The notes beneath the pieces were generated by a model, which saw only the letters and a list, made by a program, of their open reading frames with translations, was not told where the DNA came from and did not search any database. Both the position numbers and the translations under genes were made by a program. From the NCBI GenBank assembly GCA_028023455.1, contig JAQFVV010000013.1, positions 5,026,001 through 5,090,000 on the forward strand: DNA of 64,000 bases, written 5' to 3'. The DNA comes from Epiperipatus broadwayi (lineage: Eukaryota; Onychophora; Udeonychophora; Euonychophora; Peripatidae). Positions 22,218 through 33,499 of the stretch are shown here, one piece after another. Each line of letters begins with the position of its first letter. Positions within the stretch are counted from its first letter, which is position 1.

Positions 22218-22364
22218 GATGTGATATGTTGGACTATTTCTATCATCTATGAGTTAATATTGAATGTATTGAAAACTCTAAACTTTATTTGGAAAGTTTA
22301 TATAAAGATTAAAATTTTCAATACATTCAACATAGATGATGGAAATAGTCCAACATATCACATC
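22218..22364. repeat. Palindrome flanked by direct repeats
   Basis: Arms 22218-22281 and 22315-22364 share GATGTGATATGTTGGACTAT and TTGAATGTATTGAAAA in opposite orientation; the left arm has about 10 extra bases. Direct repeats CTTTAACCTGG(TA)TTTGT lie at 22166 and 22364. The flanks look like a duplicated target of about 35 bp or two copies of a parent repeat. Confidence 0.65.
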
Positions 22365-24059
22365 TTTAACCTGGATTTGTTTGAAGATCAGTTGCAAATA
22401 ACTTTTATTAAAATCAATGACTTTATTTATTTTTAGTTTCTTTTTGGATTTATAGTTAAATACAATGTGATTAACTTTTGTATAAGGTTATTTTAAAAAG
22501 ATTTCAATTTTGATAGTGCACTATTACTATGTAAATTTAATTATTGCATACCTACATTTAGTTTAATATAATTAACATAAGAATAATAAACCCGTATAAG
22601 GTAAATAATATAAAAAAATTAAAAACAAGATACCATTACATTTTTATTAAAAAGTTAAGTTTGACAGCTTACTTAGTTACTGAAAAAAGCAAATAAAAAA
22701 ATCACACTAGTGGAGATATATATTTCCAAAATTAAGATCCTCACTCCAGTTATAAATGTCTATTTAAAATCTTTGAATTCAGAGTATTGTAAAAATAGGA
22801 GTATAGTTAGGATTGTGAACAAATCAGAGAAGATATTAAGTTTACTATTAAAAAAAGAAATTACATATAGGATTCTAAGAAACAAGATGGGATGAATTGT
22901 AATGAAAAAGATGAAGAAAAATAATTTTATAATTAGCATTCTCATAAATAATAGATTCCTAATTAGATTTAAAGCCATTCCAAGCATATATGCTAATTAA
23001 TAACCAATGATGATTAAAACATAGGATCCATTTATGAAGGATTAAAAAAAAATACTGATATAGCGCACAATATGGATGGGAAGTGGGAATACTTTAATAA
23101 TAAATAAAAGATAATTAAATGATGTGAAATTATGGGATAGATGTAAAAAATGATAAAGGTGAATGACTGATTAGTTTTTGGAAAAAAACATGAATAATCA
23201 TAATAAACAAATAGTTCAAACTTCATAAAAAAAAAAAAAAGTAAACATGAGAAATTCCAGATAACAATAATAATAGATTTTTATCAATTATAAATTTTAC
23301 TGATACACACAATATTTTTAAGAACACTATATTATAGCTGATAAAGGTTAGCATTGCGATTTAGAGATAATAGAATTGAGATATTTTAAAACAATAATTG
23401 ATGAGATAAAAAAGAAATGACCATTAGTAAATTGTAAGAAAAAATAAAAAAAAGTTTTCAGACTTCTTGGATCATAATTTCTTAGGTTGTCATGTATATT
23501 GAATTTCTATTTCTTAAAATTTTCTAATCTTTTTTTCATTCTTTTTAATAAGAATTCAAAATTTAGAAAATCCAATAGTTATGTACTTGTAATTCAATGC
23601 TTTTATTATAGTTTTTTTTTTTGCTCATAGTTTTCATTGATCTTCAGTATTCATCAGAACTGTTTCTTAAGATAATGTAGATCAGTCAAAACTAAGAGCA
23701 AAGTAAGTATTAATAAAAATAACTGAATTCAAATGCATAAGAATTGAATTTTTAAAATTTTTAATTCAAATATATTTGATTAATTTTAAATTTTGAATTC
23801 ATGGACATTTGAATAGTCATTATAGGAATTATAAAATTATTTTTTATTTTTGTATCTTTAAAAATACATCTACATCCATTGGTATCTATAGATTAAATAT
23901 TCTTATACCATTCTTTTTACTTCAATCACCTTGTGTCACAAAATACTATCATTTTCATTTCTGACAATAAACTTATCATCTCTGGTTTATCTGTAGTTCT
24001 ACCACAACTAATAACTTAAAATAGTAACAGACTAAATGTCAAAATAAGTTCAAATAAAA

Positions 24060-25420
24060 GAAAAAAATTATTTAAGGAAGATTTAAAAGTATTTATTTAA
24101 TAATGAGATAATAAATAAAATGAAACAGTAAAAGTGATAGATGAATATTTTTATAAGATAATATAAAAAAAAAACTACATTAAAATTTTTTTTATTATAT
24201 AGTAAAATAAAACAAATTTGTTAAAAAATAGCAGTCATGGGAATAAATTACTAACTGAAAATAAAAATAGTAATTTAATAGTAAAGATAATGGAGGCATT
24301 AAAAAGATGGAAAAAAATATGTATATAATTTGTGATAGAAGTAGCAAGTTTATTATTATTTGAAAAAAAAAAAAAGGAAAAATTAAATAAAAAAATAAGT
24401 TATAAATTCCTTAAATACAATAAAAAAATGGCAAAGCACCAAAAAAGTGACAAGCTTCAACTGAAATGTTGACAAAAGTTTTGAAAAGAGATTTTCTAAT
24501 AGATTAGATATGTTTATATTTGATGCAGTTTGAATTTAGAAAGGTAATAGAGAGATGATTAATATTTGCTTCATTGAATATTAAAAAGGTATTTGATAAG
24601 AGTAAATCAATTTGCTTTGTGGGATATTGGGGGAGGGGGAAAAGCATAGATTGGAAAAGAAAGAAGTTTATTAAAAATTGTATATATGTAACAGAACATA
24701 CGAAGAACGAAACATAAAAAAGGCTGTTATTTTCTGTTTTGTTTACTATATATTTAAATAAAAGGTACTTAAATAATGTTGATATCATTGGAGATAGAAA
24801 AATTCATTGTAATAAGATATGCTGAAGATATAATAATACTTAAAAAAAGTGAGGATAAGCTTATAGAAATAGCAGAACTTGTAAAAGTTTGGAATGAAAA
24901 AAATGTAAAAAAAAAAAACGAAAGCAATAAAAATATTTAAATAGATGAGATCATTAAGAATAAGTATTGGGGAGAGATTTTATAGACAGGTTAATATTTG
25001 AGTAGTTGAATAATTGAGAATTTAAATAACGATAAAAAAATTAGAGTGGGAATTGCAATGACTTTTTAAAAAGAATAAAAGATTATTTTGTGGTCCATTG
25101 AAATTAGATTTAAAAATGAGATTCATTAAAATGTTTTGTTTGGATTATTAGTTTATACAGAACAGAACTAAGAACAATTAGAAAAAGATTGACAGCTTTA
25201 GAAACAAGAATTGGTAGATGGAAGAAAAAGAAGTCTAACGAAGTAAGAATGTTAAAAAAAAATCATGTAAAAAAATATTAAAAAAATTCTGAGGATAAAA
25301 TATGAATGAACTAGTAAGGGTTCAAGGCAAATGAATTGTGGTTTATAAGAAATTGAAAAGGGTAAAAGAGAAATAAGAATGGAAAAAGTTAAGAGATGAT
25401 GTTAGAAGAAATAATCTTGA
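24060..25420 (+). pseudogene. LINE reverse transcriptase relic
   Basis: Plus-strand fragments in order: KKVFDKSKSICFVGYW-like KAFDRxN motif near 24580; RYAEDIIILKKSEDKLIEIA near 24815, where the family has YADDIVLL (one catalytic Asp is now Glu); KKNKRLFCGPLKLDLKMRFI near 25065; and LYxxETW-like and LEAFE-like positions near 25150-25220. Many stops. It ends close to a 13-C run followed by A (25430-25452), possibly a tail. Confidence 0.65.
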
Positions 25421-25429
25421 GCAATAAAG

Positions 25430-25452
25430 CCCCCCCCCCCCCAAAAAAAAAA
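25430..25452. repeat. C13-A homopolymer junction
   Basis: Thirteen C followed by about ten A. Similar C runs are at 33723-33736 and 37756-37767. Slippage-prone; lengths may be assembly errors. Confidence 0.7.
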
Positions 25453-26344
25453 ACAGCTTGGAAAGGTTAATTTGATGCATAAAACCTGACTTTTATCACA
25501 TAACTAGTAAGGATGATGATAACAATCATAAGATTTTAGATAAAAGTTAAAACTAATATCTTAAAGTTTAATAGAAATAATACTATTAAAAAATATATTA
25601 AAAAAAAATTAGCTAATGAGAAAAAGAGACAAATAATAAAGACTTTTCAAGAATCTCAAAAATATAAATTTCAGATCATTCACAAAGAGACCAAATAATT
25701 TATTCTGATAAATATAAAATAATCTAAGAAATCATGTGCATTTTCTGTATTTGAGAATGTCTAAATATATATATATAACATAAACAAATTATTTCAAAAT
25801 CTATAGTAATTTTTTTATTACGAAACATTGCTTAATTATTTTATTAAAAACTATCTTAGAATAATATAGATCCTCCTTCAACTTTTTCATAGTTAAAAGG
25901 ATAGAATAAAAAAAATCAACAACGTAACTAATCCACTAAATATAAAAAGTAAAAGCAAAGGCACTTTAGTCTAAAAATTTTCTAACATTTTGAGAATTAC
26001 TATTAAGATTTAAATCAATGGTTAGAACATTGTGGGTAAAAATTGATTAAGATATGTGCCTAGGGATGATATTCAAAATGTTTTAACAACGTGTATGTTA
26101 AAAAAAAAGGTAGGAGATAAATAAGTAATATTTATTATATTAATATTATTTTCAATTTTATTGAGAGATTGTAGAAAACGAATTATAAATAATGACTCAA
26201 AAAAAGAATCAATGTTCTTATCAATAATATGCACAGAGAATACAATAATTATACTTAATTTAATAATTTCCACATCATAGTTTGATTTCTTAAATTGCTG
26301 ACTCCAAACGTCTTTACCCATGTGATTGTCTATACCCATCAGTT

Positions 26345-26446
26345 TCAACTGTGCTACCATCTGTGATGTGTCAGTGTTAGTTAAGGAACAACAAAATAAT
26401 ATTTAACTAACACTGATGTTGACATCCCAGATGGCAGCACAGTTGA
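26345..26446. repeat. Small foldback element
   Basis: TCAACTGTGCTACCATCTGTGATG and CAGTGTTAGTTAA (26345-26383) pair with the complement at 26403-26446, across a 19-bp spacer. Non-coding. Confidence 0.75.
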
Positions 26447-26449
26447 ATT

Positions 26450-28455
26450 TCACACAAAAGACATGGGAATATATACGTAAAAGGAAAAATATGGGTGATT
26501 TAGTCTGCAAGTTGTATAAGGAAGGCATAGAAAATATTAGGCATCTGTTAATTCAAGTAAATGCTTGAAAGCAGAAAGGATACAAATAATGAAATTATGG
26601 AAGAATAAATATGAACAAAGTGATTATACAGAAAATGGGTTATTGTTTTTTATGCTGTGTTTGGGTAGAGGGATTTAGATATGCAGGCCAAGGAGTTGAC
26701 AAAGATTATGTTGTGGAAATGGGATGGAGCAGATTATGGAAAAACTTAGGGCGGCAATGGAAAGGGAAGGTAAAGTGGCTAACAGATTTCTCTGGGTGTA
26801 ATTGCTGAGAGATTCTTGACTCTGTATAAGGAGAAGTCACAGTGCGTCAAATCACATCACATAGATTATGTATTAGTAGAGAATGAGGGAATGAATAAAA
26901 TACGGAAAATTAGTGTTTGATAATGAAGAACGAATATGTAATAGTGATAATTTCTTTATAATAGAAATGGTTAGTAATGTGATGAAAAATAGTAATAAAA
27001 GTAGAAGGGATAGTGAAAGATGTGGATGGAGAATGAATGATAATAAGTTAGAAGAATATAAAATAAAAGTAGATGAGATTGTATGAAAATAATTACCATA
27101 CATATCAATTAGAAAATATAGAATCATAAAAATGGGGTGGGACGAACGTAAGGTTGCCTTATATAACCTATTTTGTTTTTTTTATGTTTGAGAGAAATGG
27201 AGAGAGCAATAGAAAGACTAGGAAGTAGGATAGAAAAACCATTAATAGGGTGGCAAGGGCGTATGCAGCAGATATTTTCTTGTGCACAGAAAGTAGGAAA
27301 GATACGGAAGTTATGCTGAAGACATGCGCAAAAGGAAATAAAGAAATGGGATTAAATTTAGTGAAGAAAAATCAAAAGTGATAACGATTAATATTGGGGA
27401 AAGAGAAGACAAATAATTTTTATTGGGGATATAAAGTGTTGTGAATAGGTATACCTATTTGGGAGTCATCTTAAGTAATCAGAGAAACTGATTGGATGAA
27501 TTGTAGAAAAAATTGATAAATGAAGCAAAGAAAAGAAAGGGACTGATAAAGAAATTAAGTATTTTCATATAATAAATATAATGTAGCTAGAATTGTATGA
27601 AAGGAAGTGGCAATAGCAGGGTTAACATATGGTAATGATGCATTGTATTAGTAAAGGTGTGTTAGATTACTTAGAAAAAGTTCAAAGAGAAGTATGAAAA
27701 CATGCATTAGATGCAGATCTGTGGATGTCAAAGGAAGCAATCAAGGAGAAATAGGATGGTTAAGTTTTTATATACGAGATGCAAAAAGCAAAATGAAAAT
27801 GTTTGGTAGATTGCAATTTATGGATAATAAGAGAATAGTAAAAATATTATTTAATTAGGTTATGAGTAAAGGACTGGCAACAAGATGGGTGAGAAAGGTA
27901 ATACGGTATGCAGAAGATTTGGATAAAGAATTTATGTCAGTATACTTTTATAAAAGGTGAATGATGATTGTATTAGAGGAATTATTGAATGTTATAGTGG
28001 CAAAGAATGGGATAGAAAAATAAGTGCATTAAGGTACAAGTTAATTTATGATGGTAGCAAGGAAAGTAGTTTACTGTTTAAAGTTCGAACAGGATCTTTA
28101 GCAACAAGGGAATATACGCATGAATGAAAAAAATATGGGTGAGTTAGTCTGCAAGTTATGTAAGGAAGGCAGAGAAAATATTAAGCATTTATTAAGCAGA
28201 AAGGGTACAAATAATGAAGTTGTGGGAGAATAAAAATAAACAAAGTGATTTTACAGAAAATGGGTTCTTGGTTTTTATGTTGGGTTTCGGGAAACATAAA
28301 GAAGATTTAGATATAAAGGCTATAGAGTTGACAAAGATTATGTTGTGGAAATAGAATGGAAAGGTAAGGTAAGGTGAACTAACAGGTTTCTCTGAGCATT
28401 GTGGCTGAGAGATTCCAGATTCCAAACAAAAAAAAAAGCCACAGTGCATCATATC
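26450..28455 (+). pseudogene. Two overlapping LINE relics with shared 3-prime ends
   Basis: A 3-prime fragment (26450-26855) and a longer copy (26855-28455) share the same tail. Both contain the zinc-finger-like ELVCKLCKEGRENIKHLL (near 28140; CKLYKEG near 26505) and end in AACAG(A/G)TTTCTCTG...GAGAGATTC...CACAGTGC. The longer copy also shows the endonuclease end HIDYVLVENEG near 26862, EVMLKTCAKGNKEMGLNL near 27310 and RYTYLGVIL near 27447. These are non-LTR reverse transcriptase motifs with a C-terminal CxxC...H zinc-binding (zf-RVT type) end. Stops throughout. Confidence 0.7.
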
Positions 28456-28459
28456 ATAT

Positions 28460-29245
28460 CTAAACTAAATAAATTATAATATATTAAAGATGGAATTAAA
28501 TATAGAATTTAATATTTTTTTGGTTTTTATTTACAATTTTTTATATATTTTTTTAAAAAAATGACATAATCGATTTTTTATTTTGTGGAGTTTGTTTTAG
28601 CAATAGGTATGGAAAACTTTAAAAGTTTTTTGGAGTATGGCCATACCTGTGTGCACCTGTTGAATATCAATCCTGTGTGTGCCTAAGCATATATGCATGA
28701 GTTCTCTCAAGCAGAAGTAACTATGACAAAATCATTTCTGAATATAATCAAAATTTTTCATTTGTAATGGCAATAAAATATTTTTAAATTTCAAAATAAT
28801 TAGTGTATATAAAAATTTAATAAACTACTTTTTAATTAAATTTAAAAATTAATTAATTTTATTAATTTAGTTTACTTTATTCTGTACTAGACAATGGTAA
28901 CTTTACCTTTAATTAATAATAGAAAGCTAAAGAATAATAAATGAAACTGTAAACAAACAAATACCTATGATTAGCATGATGGCTCATTAATCATTTTCCT
29001 CCATGCAATACCTCTTGAATGAAAAAGTCTGATTACAAAAAATCACAGGAATGTTTGAATGCAGCTAATTACTTTATTGTCTCATTTAATGCTCAAGTAG
29101 CTGGCTAGTATCAAATATTTCATTATTAACTCATATGTTTTCTTTCATATTTTTCTCTTCTGATTTTATATATATCATATTTTTTCTTACAATATTCTTT
29201 TTCTATTAAAATATACAATATATAAATAAGTATTAAAAAAGTCTA
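28460..29245. other. Intron sequence without recognised features
   Basis: AT-rich, no gene or repeat seen. In minus sense it immediately follows the GC donor of the exon at 29251-29325. Confidence 0.45.
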
Positions 29246-29250
29246 CTTGC

Positions 29251-29325
29251 AAGGCTTAATCGAAGCTGTAAAGAATCCTGCAATGCTTGTTTCATTTTTG
29301 GATCATCTGGGGCATGAAATTTTTC
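29251..29325 (-). CDS. Med12: Med12 exon (fourth of six), with a GC splice donor
   Basis: Minus-strand exon of 75 bp, 25 codons in phase 0 at both ends: EKFHAPDDPKMKQALQDSLQ then LRLSL. The final LRLSL joins directly to VGGMFDTIQ of the next exon, matching the family pattern LRLNLVGGMFDTVQ. Acceptor GTTAAG. The only junction giving this join is CTT|GCAAGT, a GC donor with otherwise perfect consensus. Using a GT two bases further along (GCAAG|TAG) is not possible as a GT-AG donor without breaking the frame. Confidence 0.9.
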
Positions 29326-29422
29326 CTTAACAAAAATAATAATAATCATAAAATAAAAAAATTTAACAAACAAATAAAAAAAAAAGGCAATACTGATAAT
29401 AAATGAACCACATACTGCTTAC

Positions 29423-29555
29423 ATCTTTTGAAAGATGAAGTACTTGTGATAACTGATTGTTCAGTGATGTCAGAAGACATTCTCGCTGTTCATCTTGGCC
29501 TTTTAAACAAGTGAGAACTAATGACAGGAATGGCTGGTGACTCAGTAATGAAGTG
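29423..29555 (-). CDS. Med12: Med12 exon (third of six), most conserved block
   Basis: Minus-strand exon of 133 bp: one base plus 44 codons, ending in frame 0. It carries [19 protein letters not shown] followed by [13 protein letters not shown], almost the same as the vertebrate MED12 block [25 protein letters not shown] as I recall it. This is the strongest single piece of evidence for the gene identity. Acceptor TTCTTTAG, donor GTAAGC. It is separated from the next exon by an intron of only 97 bp, in contrast with introns of 4-27 kb elsewhere. Confidence 0.95.
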
Positions 29556-29559
29556 CTAA

Positions 29560-32500
29560 AGAAAAAAAGAATTAAAACTACTTATGAAACAGCTGTATTA
29601 TTCACAAAATAATGTGTGGGGAAAAAAAAATTATATGCAGCAATGATAGCAATCATAGCCAAATTAGTAAATATTAAAAACATTATAGATAAAAAATATA
29701 TTCTGGGTAGTAATTTTAACCTGCAACGATTATAATGTGGTTTTGTAACATTAATGCTACAACTGGTATCTGATGTTGCACCTAAGAAAAATATTATTTT
29801 TATGATTCCAATTTGGTTTTTTTTAATTATAGCATTATTTACAAAAAGTATTACAATATTTGTATAAAAAAATTTAATCATAAAATCACAAAGTAATTTA
29901 AAAATTACATTTGTTTAGAATAGCTTCTAACTGAAATCAATTGACTATTTTCTTTTAGGAAAAAAACAATCTATTTTTATAATAAATACATTTGATTTTT
30001 ATTATTGCAAGCATTATTTACATTAAGAATTATATTTCTTTAAAAATAAATAATATAAAATAACCATAGATTGCAAAAAAGTGGAGAAATAAATTTACTT
30101 ATATTTACAATACAAACCGATATGAGATGCCACTAAACCCCAAAAAGTGGCATAAAATTTACACTATATGAGCAAAATTCAAACTAATTTGATTTTTGCA
30201 AAATGCAAACACACAGGACACTTGTTCAATTTAAAAAATTCTATGAAATTAAGGCACCTGAAAATTTCTTGTGGTATTACATACCAGGTGCAAGCTGATG
30301 ACTTTCAAGTAATTGTCAATAGGCAGGACAAAAACAAATATGCAACCGCAGGCATCTAGAAAGCAGAATACAATGGGCACATAACATTTATTCACTATAA
30401 AATTAAAAAAAAAAAAATGTATGTAAAACTGTGGTAAAAAAGATATGAATGTATGGGCTCATTTGAAAAAAAAAAAACCAAGAAATAAGATTCGAATCAA
30501 GTTAGAGATGGTGCTCTAACTTATAAAAAAAACTGACTCAGATTTATTTTTTCCTTTTACTAAGATTAGAGAAATCTTGTACATTATTTGTATTTTCTAA
30601 AATTTTTATTTATCTTATTTCTTATCTACTCTCACAAACATTAGAATTATTTCAGATTTGCATACAATTTTTTTTCAAATTTTTATTACAGATAAAATGA
30701 TTGCAGCATAATTTATTTAAAAACTGTGATGTAGAGATATTTCTTAAAAGATAATTCTGATAAATAATAATAATAATAAAATAATATATATATATGAAGG
30801 TTGGAACTATATGTATTGAATTTAAAACTCTACTTTGAAATATCTATAATAGTTAAAAACGTTTATGTAAAAACAATTCAATAATGAATAATATTGCTAT
30901 TTTCTACTTTTTTAAAATAAATTATACAATAGGATAATCAATTGACCAACGAATTTGACCTTGCATTGATAACCTAATGTGTAGCTTCATAAAATTTTTG
31001 AGCTTTATTTACTATTAAAATAATATATCAAAAAACCAACAAACCTATTTGTTTATATACTGATTTATAACAAAGACTGGATGGTCTTTATAAAGGCAGC
31101 ATTAACATTTCTACACAAAATGATAATGATGTAAGTATTTAAAAACTTATTTCTATAGAATAAATATGTTGCTCTGATGGTATATTGTGGGAGTAATAGG
31201 TAATCCATTCACATATTAAATTATTAATGTAAAAATAAATAATACTATTGAATCTTTCATAACCATATGAGTGTATGATAATTTTATTACAATATAGTGC
31301 TGATCTAAAGTTAATTTACATACATTACTATATACAATATGTATATAACAAAACTGATCCAATTTTGTTTGAAGATCAATGATTCAAATTCATTACATGT
31401 ATATAGCAGAATTGCTAAGATTTATAGCTTAAATTAATATAAGACTTTTATTGTCATATTTTGTATATATATTTTAAAAATTAATTCAGGAGATATAGTA
31501 GGGCAAAATAGTCAAAAACATCCAGCATAAAACTGATTTTCTGAAACACTATTTAGATTTTTTAGAAAATGTATATCAATTCCTGTGAAAAGGAAAGATT
31601 AATTGTCAAGTTATTTTCCATGGCATTAAAAAAAGGCTGTTGTGTTTGAATTATTCACTACAGTAATGTTTCAATAATAGTTTAATTATAAACTTAGCTC
31701 ACATAAAAAGCTTTTCTTCTTGAGAAAACATTATTAGCATATTGTTAAAATTGAGATTGGAATATTGACTAGCTAATCATCAATAATGGATCTCTTTCTA
31801 AAAATTGTTTCATTTAAGACAAAAAAGTACAATAACAAAATCAACACACAAGATTGTATTTTGATAAGACTAAAAAGTTTGCTCCAGCGAAGTCATAAAA
31901 ATTCATAACTATGCAAACACACAATTATTTATTATCTCCAAATAACAGCTTTACTGCCTTAGAATTTCAAAGAAAATTTAATCTTAACTTGTCAATGACA
32001 ATGGTATAGAACCATTATACAAATTCACTTGAGACAACACAATTCATTACATTCATTGCAATAGCTTTCTTTTATTTCTATAAAAAAAGTAATACAAACA
32101 AAACGTTTTTACATGAAAATATCATGTATTTAACTCCTTTGCATTTAGAAGTAGATTAATAACTTAGTTCTAAAATGAAAAGATCTTTCATCAAAATTTT
32201 GTTCAAACCCAATCTAGCAATACAGTAACTTGAGAGATTTTATATTGCTTGCAGTCTACCAACCTCATCAGGGTTTTATTTTTTAATAATTCCCAAAAAC
32301 AACAATTAATAGATAAAGTTCATTTAAGATTAAAATTTGAAAACATTAATATTTATTATTTATAAAATTTTTTTGCTAGTTTTTGTTTTAATAAGTTATT
32401 TTAAAAAACTATTTATTACACTAAATTCAGGAATAAATAACAACCTAATGTTTCGAATTCAAAGTACTTACTTGCATAGTTATATAGATCAGACACCAGA

Positions 32501-32680
32501 TCAGTATCCATATATTTTGATAGTTAATTATTATAGATAGTTTTATCCTTTAGTTAGTATTAATATAAAACAAAATTACATGATTCCAGATCACACATTT
32601 TTCAGAAGAAAATTCTATTTATATTACTCCAGTTCTACTAACTACTGCAATCTTAACATCACACGATCACCATCTCTTAT
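29560..32680. other. Intron sequence without recognised features
   Basis: Part of the 3.8-kb Med12 intron. AT-rich, with a short TAA repeat and (TA)n near 30762-30793. Open frames at 29582-29881 (99 codons, minus) and 30168-30359 show no known domain. Confidence 0.45.
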
Positions 32681-32681
32681 A

Positions 32682-32880
32682 CTAGCACATAATTGTTATT
32701 AAACAAGGCAAAACTGTATGGAGAGTTTTGCCTTGTTTACTGCAATCTTGAATAATTGGTACATGCTAGTATTTATTAAATCCTCATCCAGTGTTTTTCT
32801 ATCCATATTTCCAGACTAAATTTCTGAATTATAGAAAAAATTAGATAGGGATTTAATAAACACTTTCATCTAGCATCTAT
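32682..32880. repeat. Cluster of nested palindromes
   Basis: A perfect 15-bp hairpin, AAACAAGGCAAAACT (32701-32715) and its complement (32724-32738), sits inside a looser palindrome (CTAGCA...TGCTAG, 32682-32771). It is followed by another pair, TTTATTAAATCC near 32775 and its complement near 32850. The hairpin loop GTATGGAG plus AGTTTTGCCT matches the ends of the inverted-repeat element at 59867-60122. Confidence 0.65.
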
Positions 32881-33334
32881 TGATTATTAAAGCTTACAAC
32901 AGGTAGTAGAACTTGAATAGTATAAAGAATTTAAACAGTATGTAAACTGAAATCACATGATATTTTTTGATTTTTATTGTATAGTATTTTATATTAGCTT
33001 ATTAAAGTTTTTATTTGCTGCAATTTTGTTGTTCTCAATCTGTGATAATTTCATTATAATTGCAAAGACACAATTCCAACTGTGATAATTCAATTTTAAA
33101 CAGGGTAATGCATGATCATTGTTTCCTAGCCAATTCAGAAGTTCCTATTACCTATTAATAATATACTACAATTAAGTTAATTTTTTTTAGTAAATACAGA
33201 TATTTATTTACATTTTAAGAGTTAAAAATGAGTAAGTGCATATATTATAATTTCCTCTTGAGTATGTTTACAAAAAGTGAAGTTATTATACTTCAACATT
33301 CATATTATAAAAATAGATTTAAAAATTTGAATAC

Positions 33335-33496
33335 CTTCTTTGCACATTTCGGTCTTTGTCTTTTCCTTTTGCTGACCAATTGCCACTTTCTAAAACTTGT
33401 CCAGCAGACTTCAATACTTGTCCTTGGACAGCACTAGGTAATTTAGCAATCATTGGAGCAACCAACCAAATGCTGTTACTTTTATCAGCATCAGAC
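33335..33496 (-). CDS. Med12: Med12 exon (second of six)
   Basis: Minus-strand exon of 162 bp: one base completing Lys, 53 codons, then two bases (AG). It contains WLVAPMIAKLP and VQGQVLKSAGQVLESGNW, then a charged KGKDKDRN run. Vertebrate MED12 has the same order: a WLVAPLIAKLP block, VQG.VLKAAG, then a lysine/arginine-rich linker, from family memory. Acceptor TTGTTAG, donor GTATTC. The codon AG|C (Ser) is finished by the exon at 29555. No stop interrupts the frame, and codon use is less AT-biased than the flanks. Confidence 0.92.
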
Positions 33497-33499
33497 CTA

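Noticed and set aside
22710-23226. Possible start of the LINE relic in overlapping open frames 22710-22987 and 23032-23226
   Set aside because: I could not match any LINE motif here; I start the relic only where motifs are visible (from about 24060).
29582-29881. 99-codon minus open frame next to Med12 exons
   Set aside because: It lies wholly in the 3.8-kb intron between exons that already join in phase; hydrophobic AT-rich chance frame.
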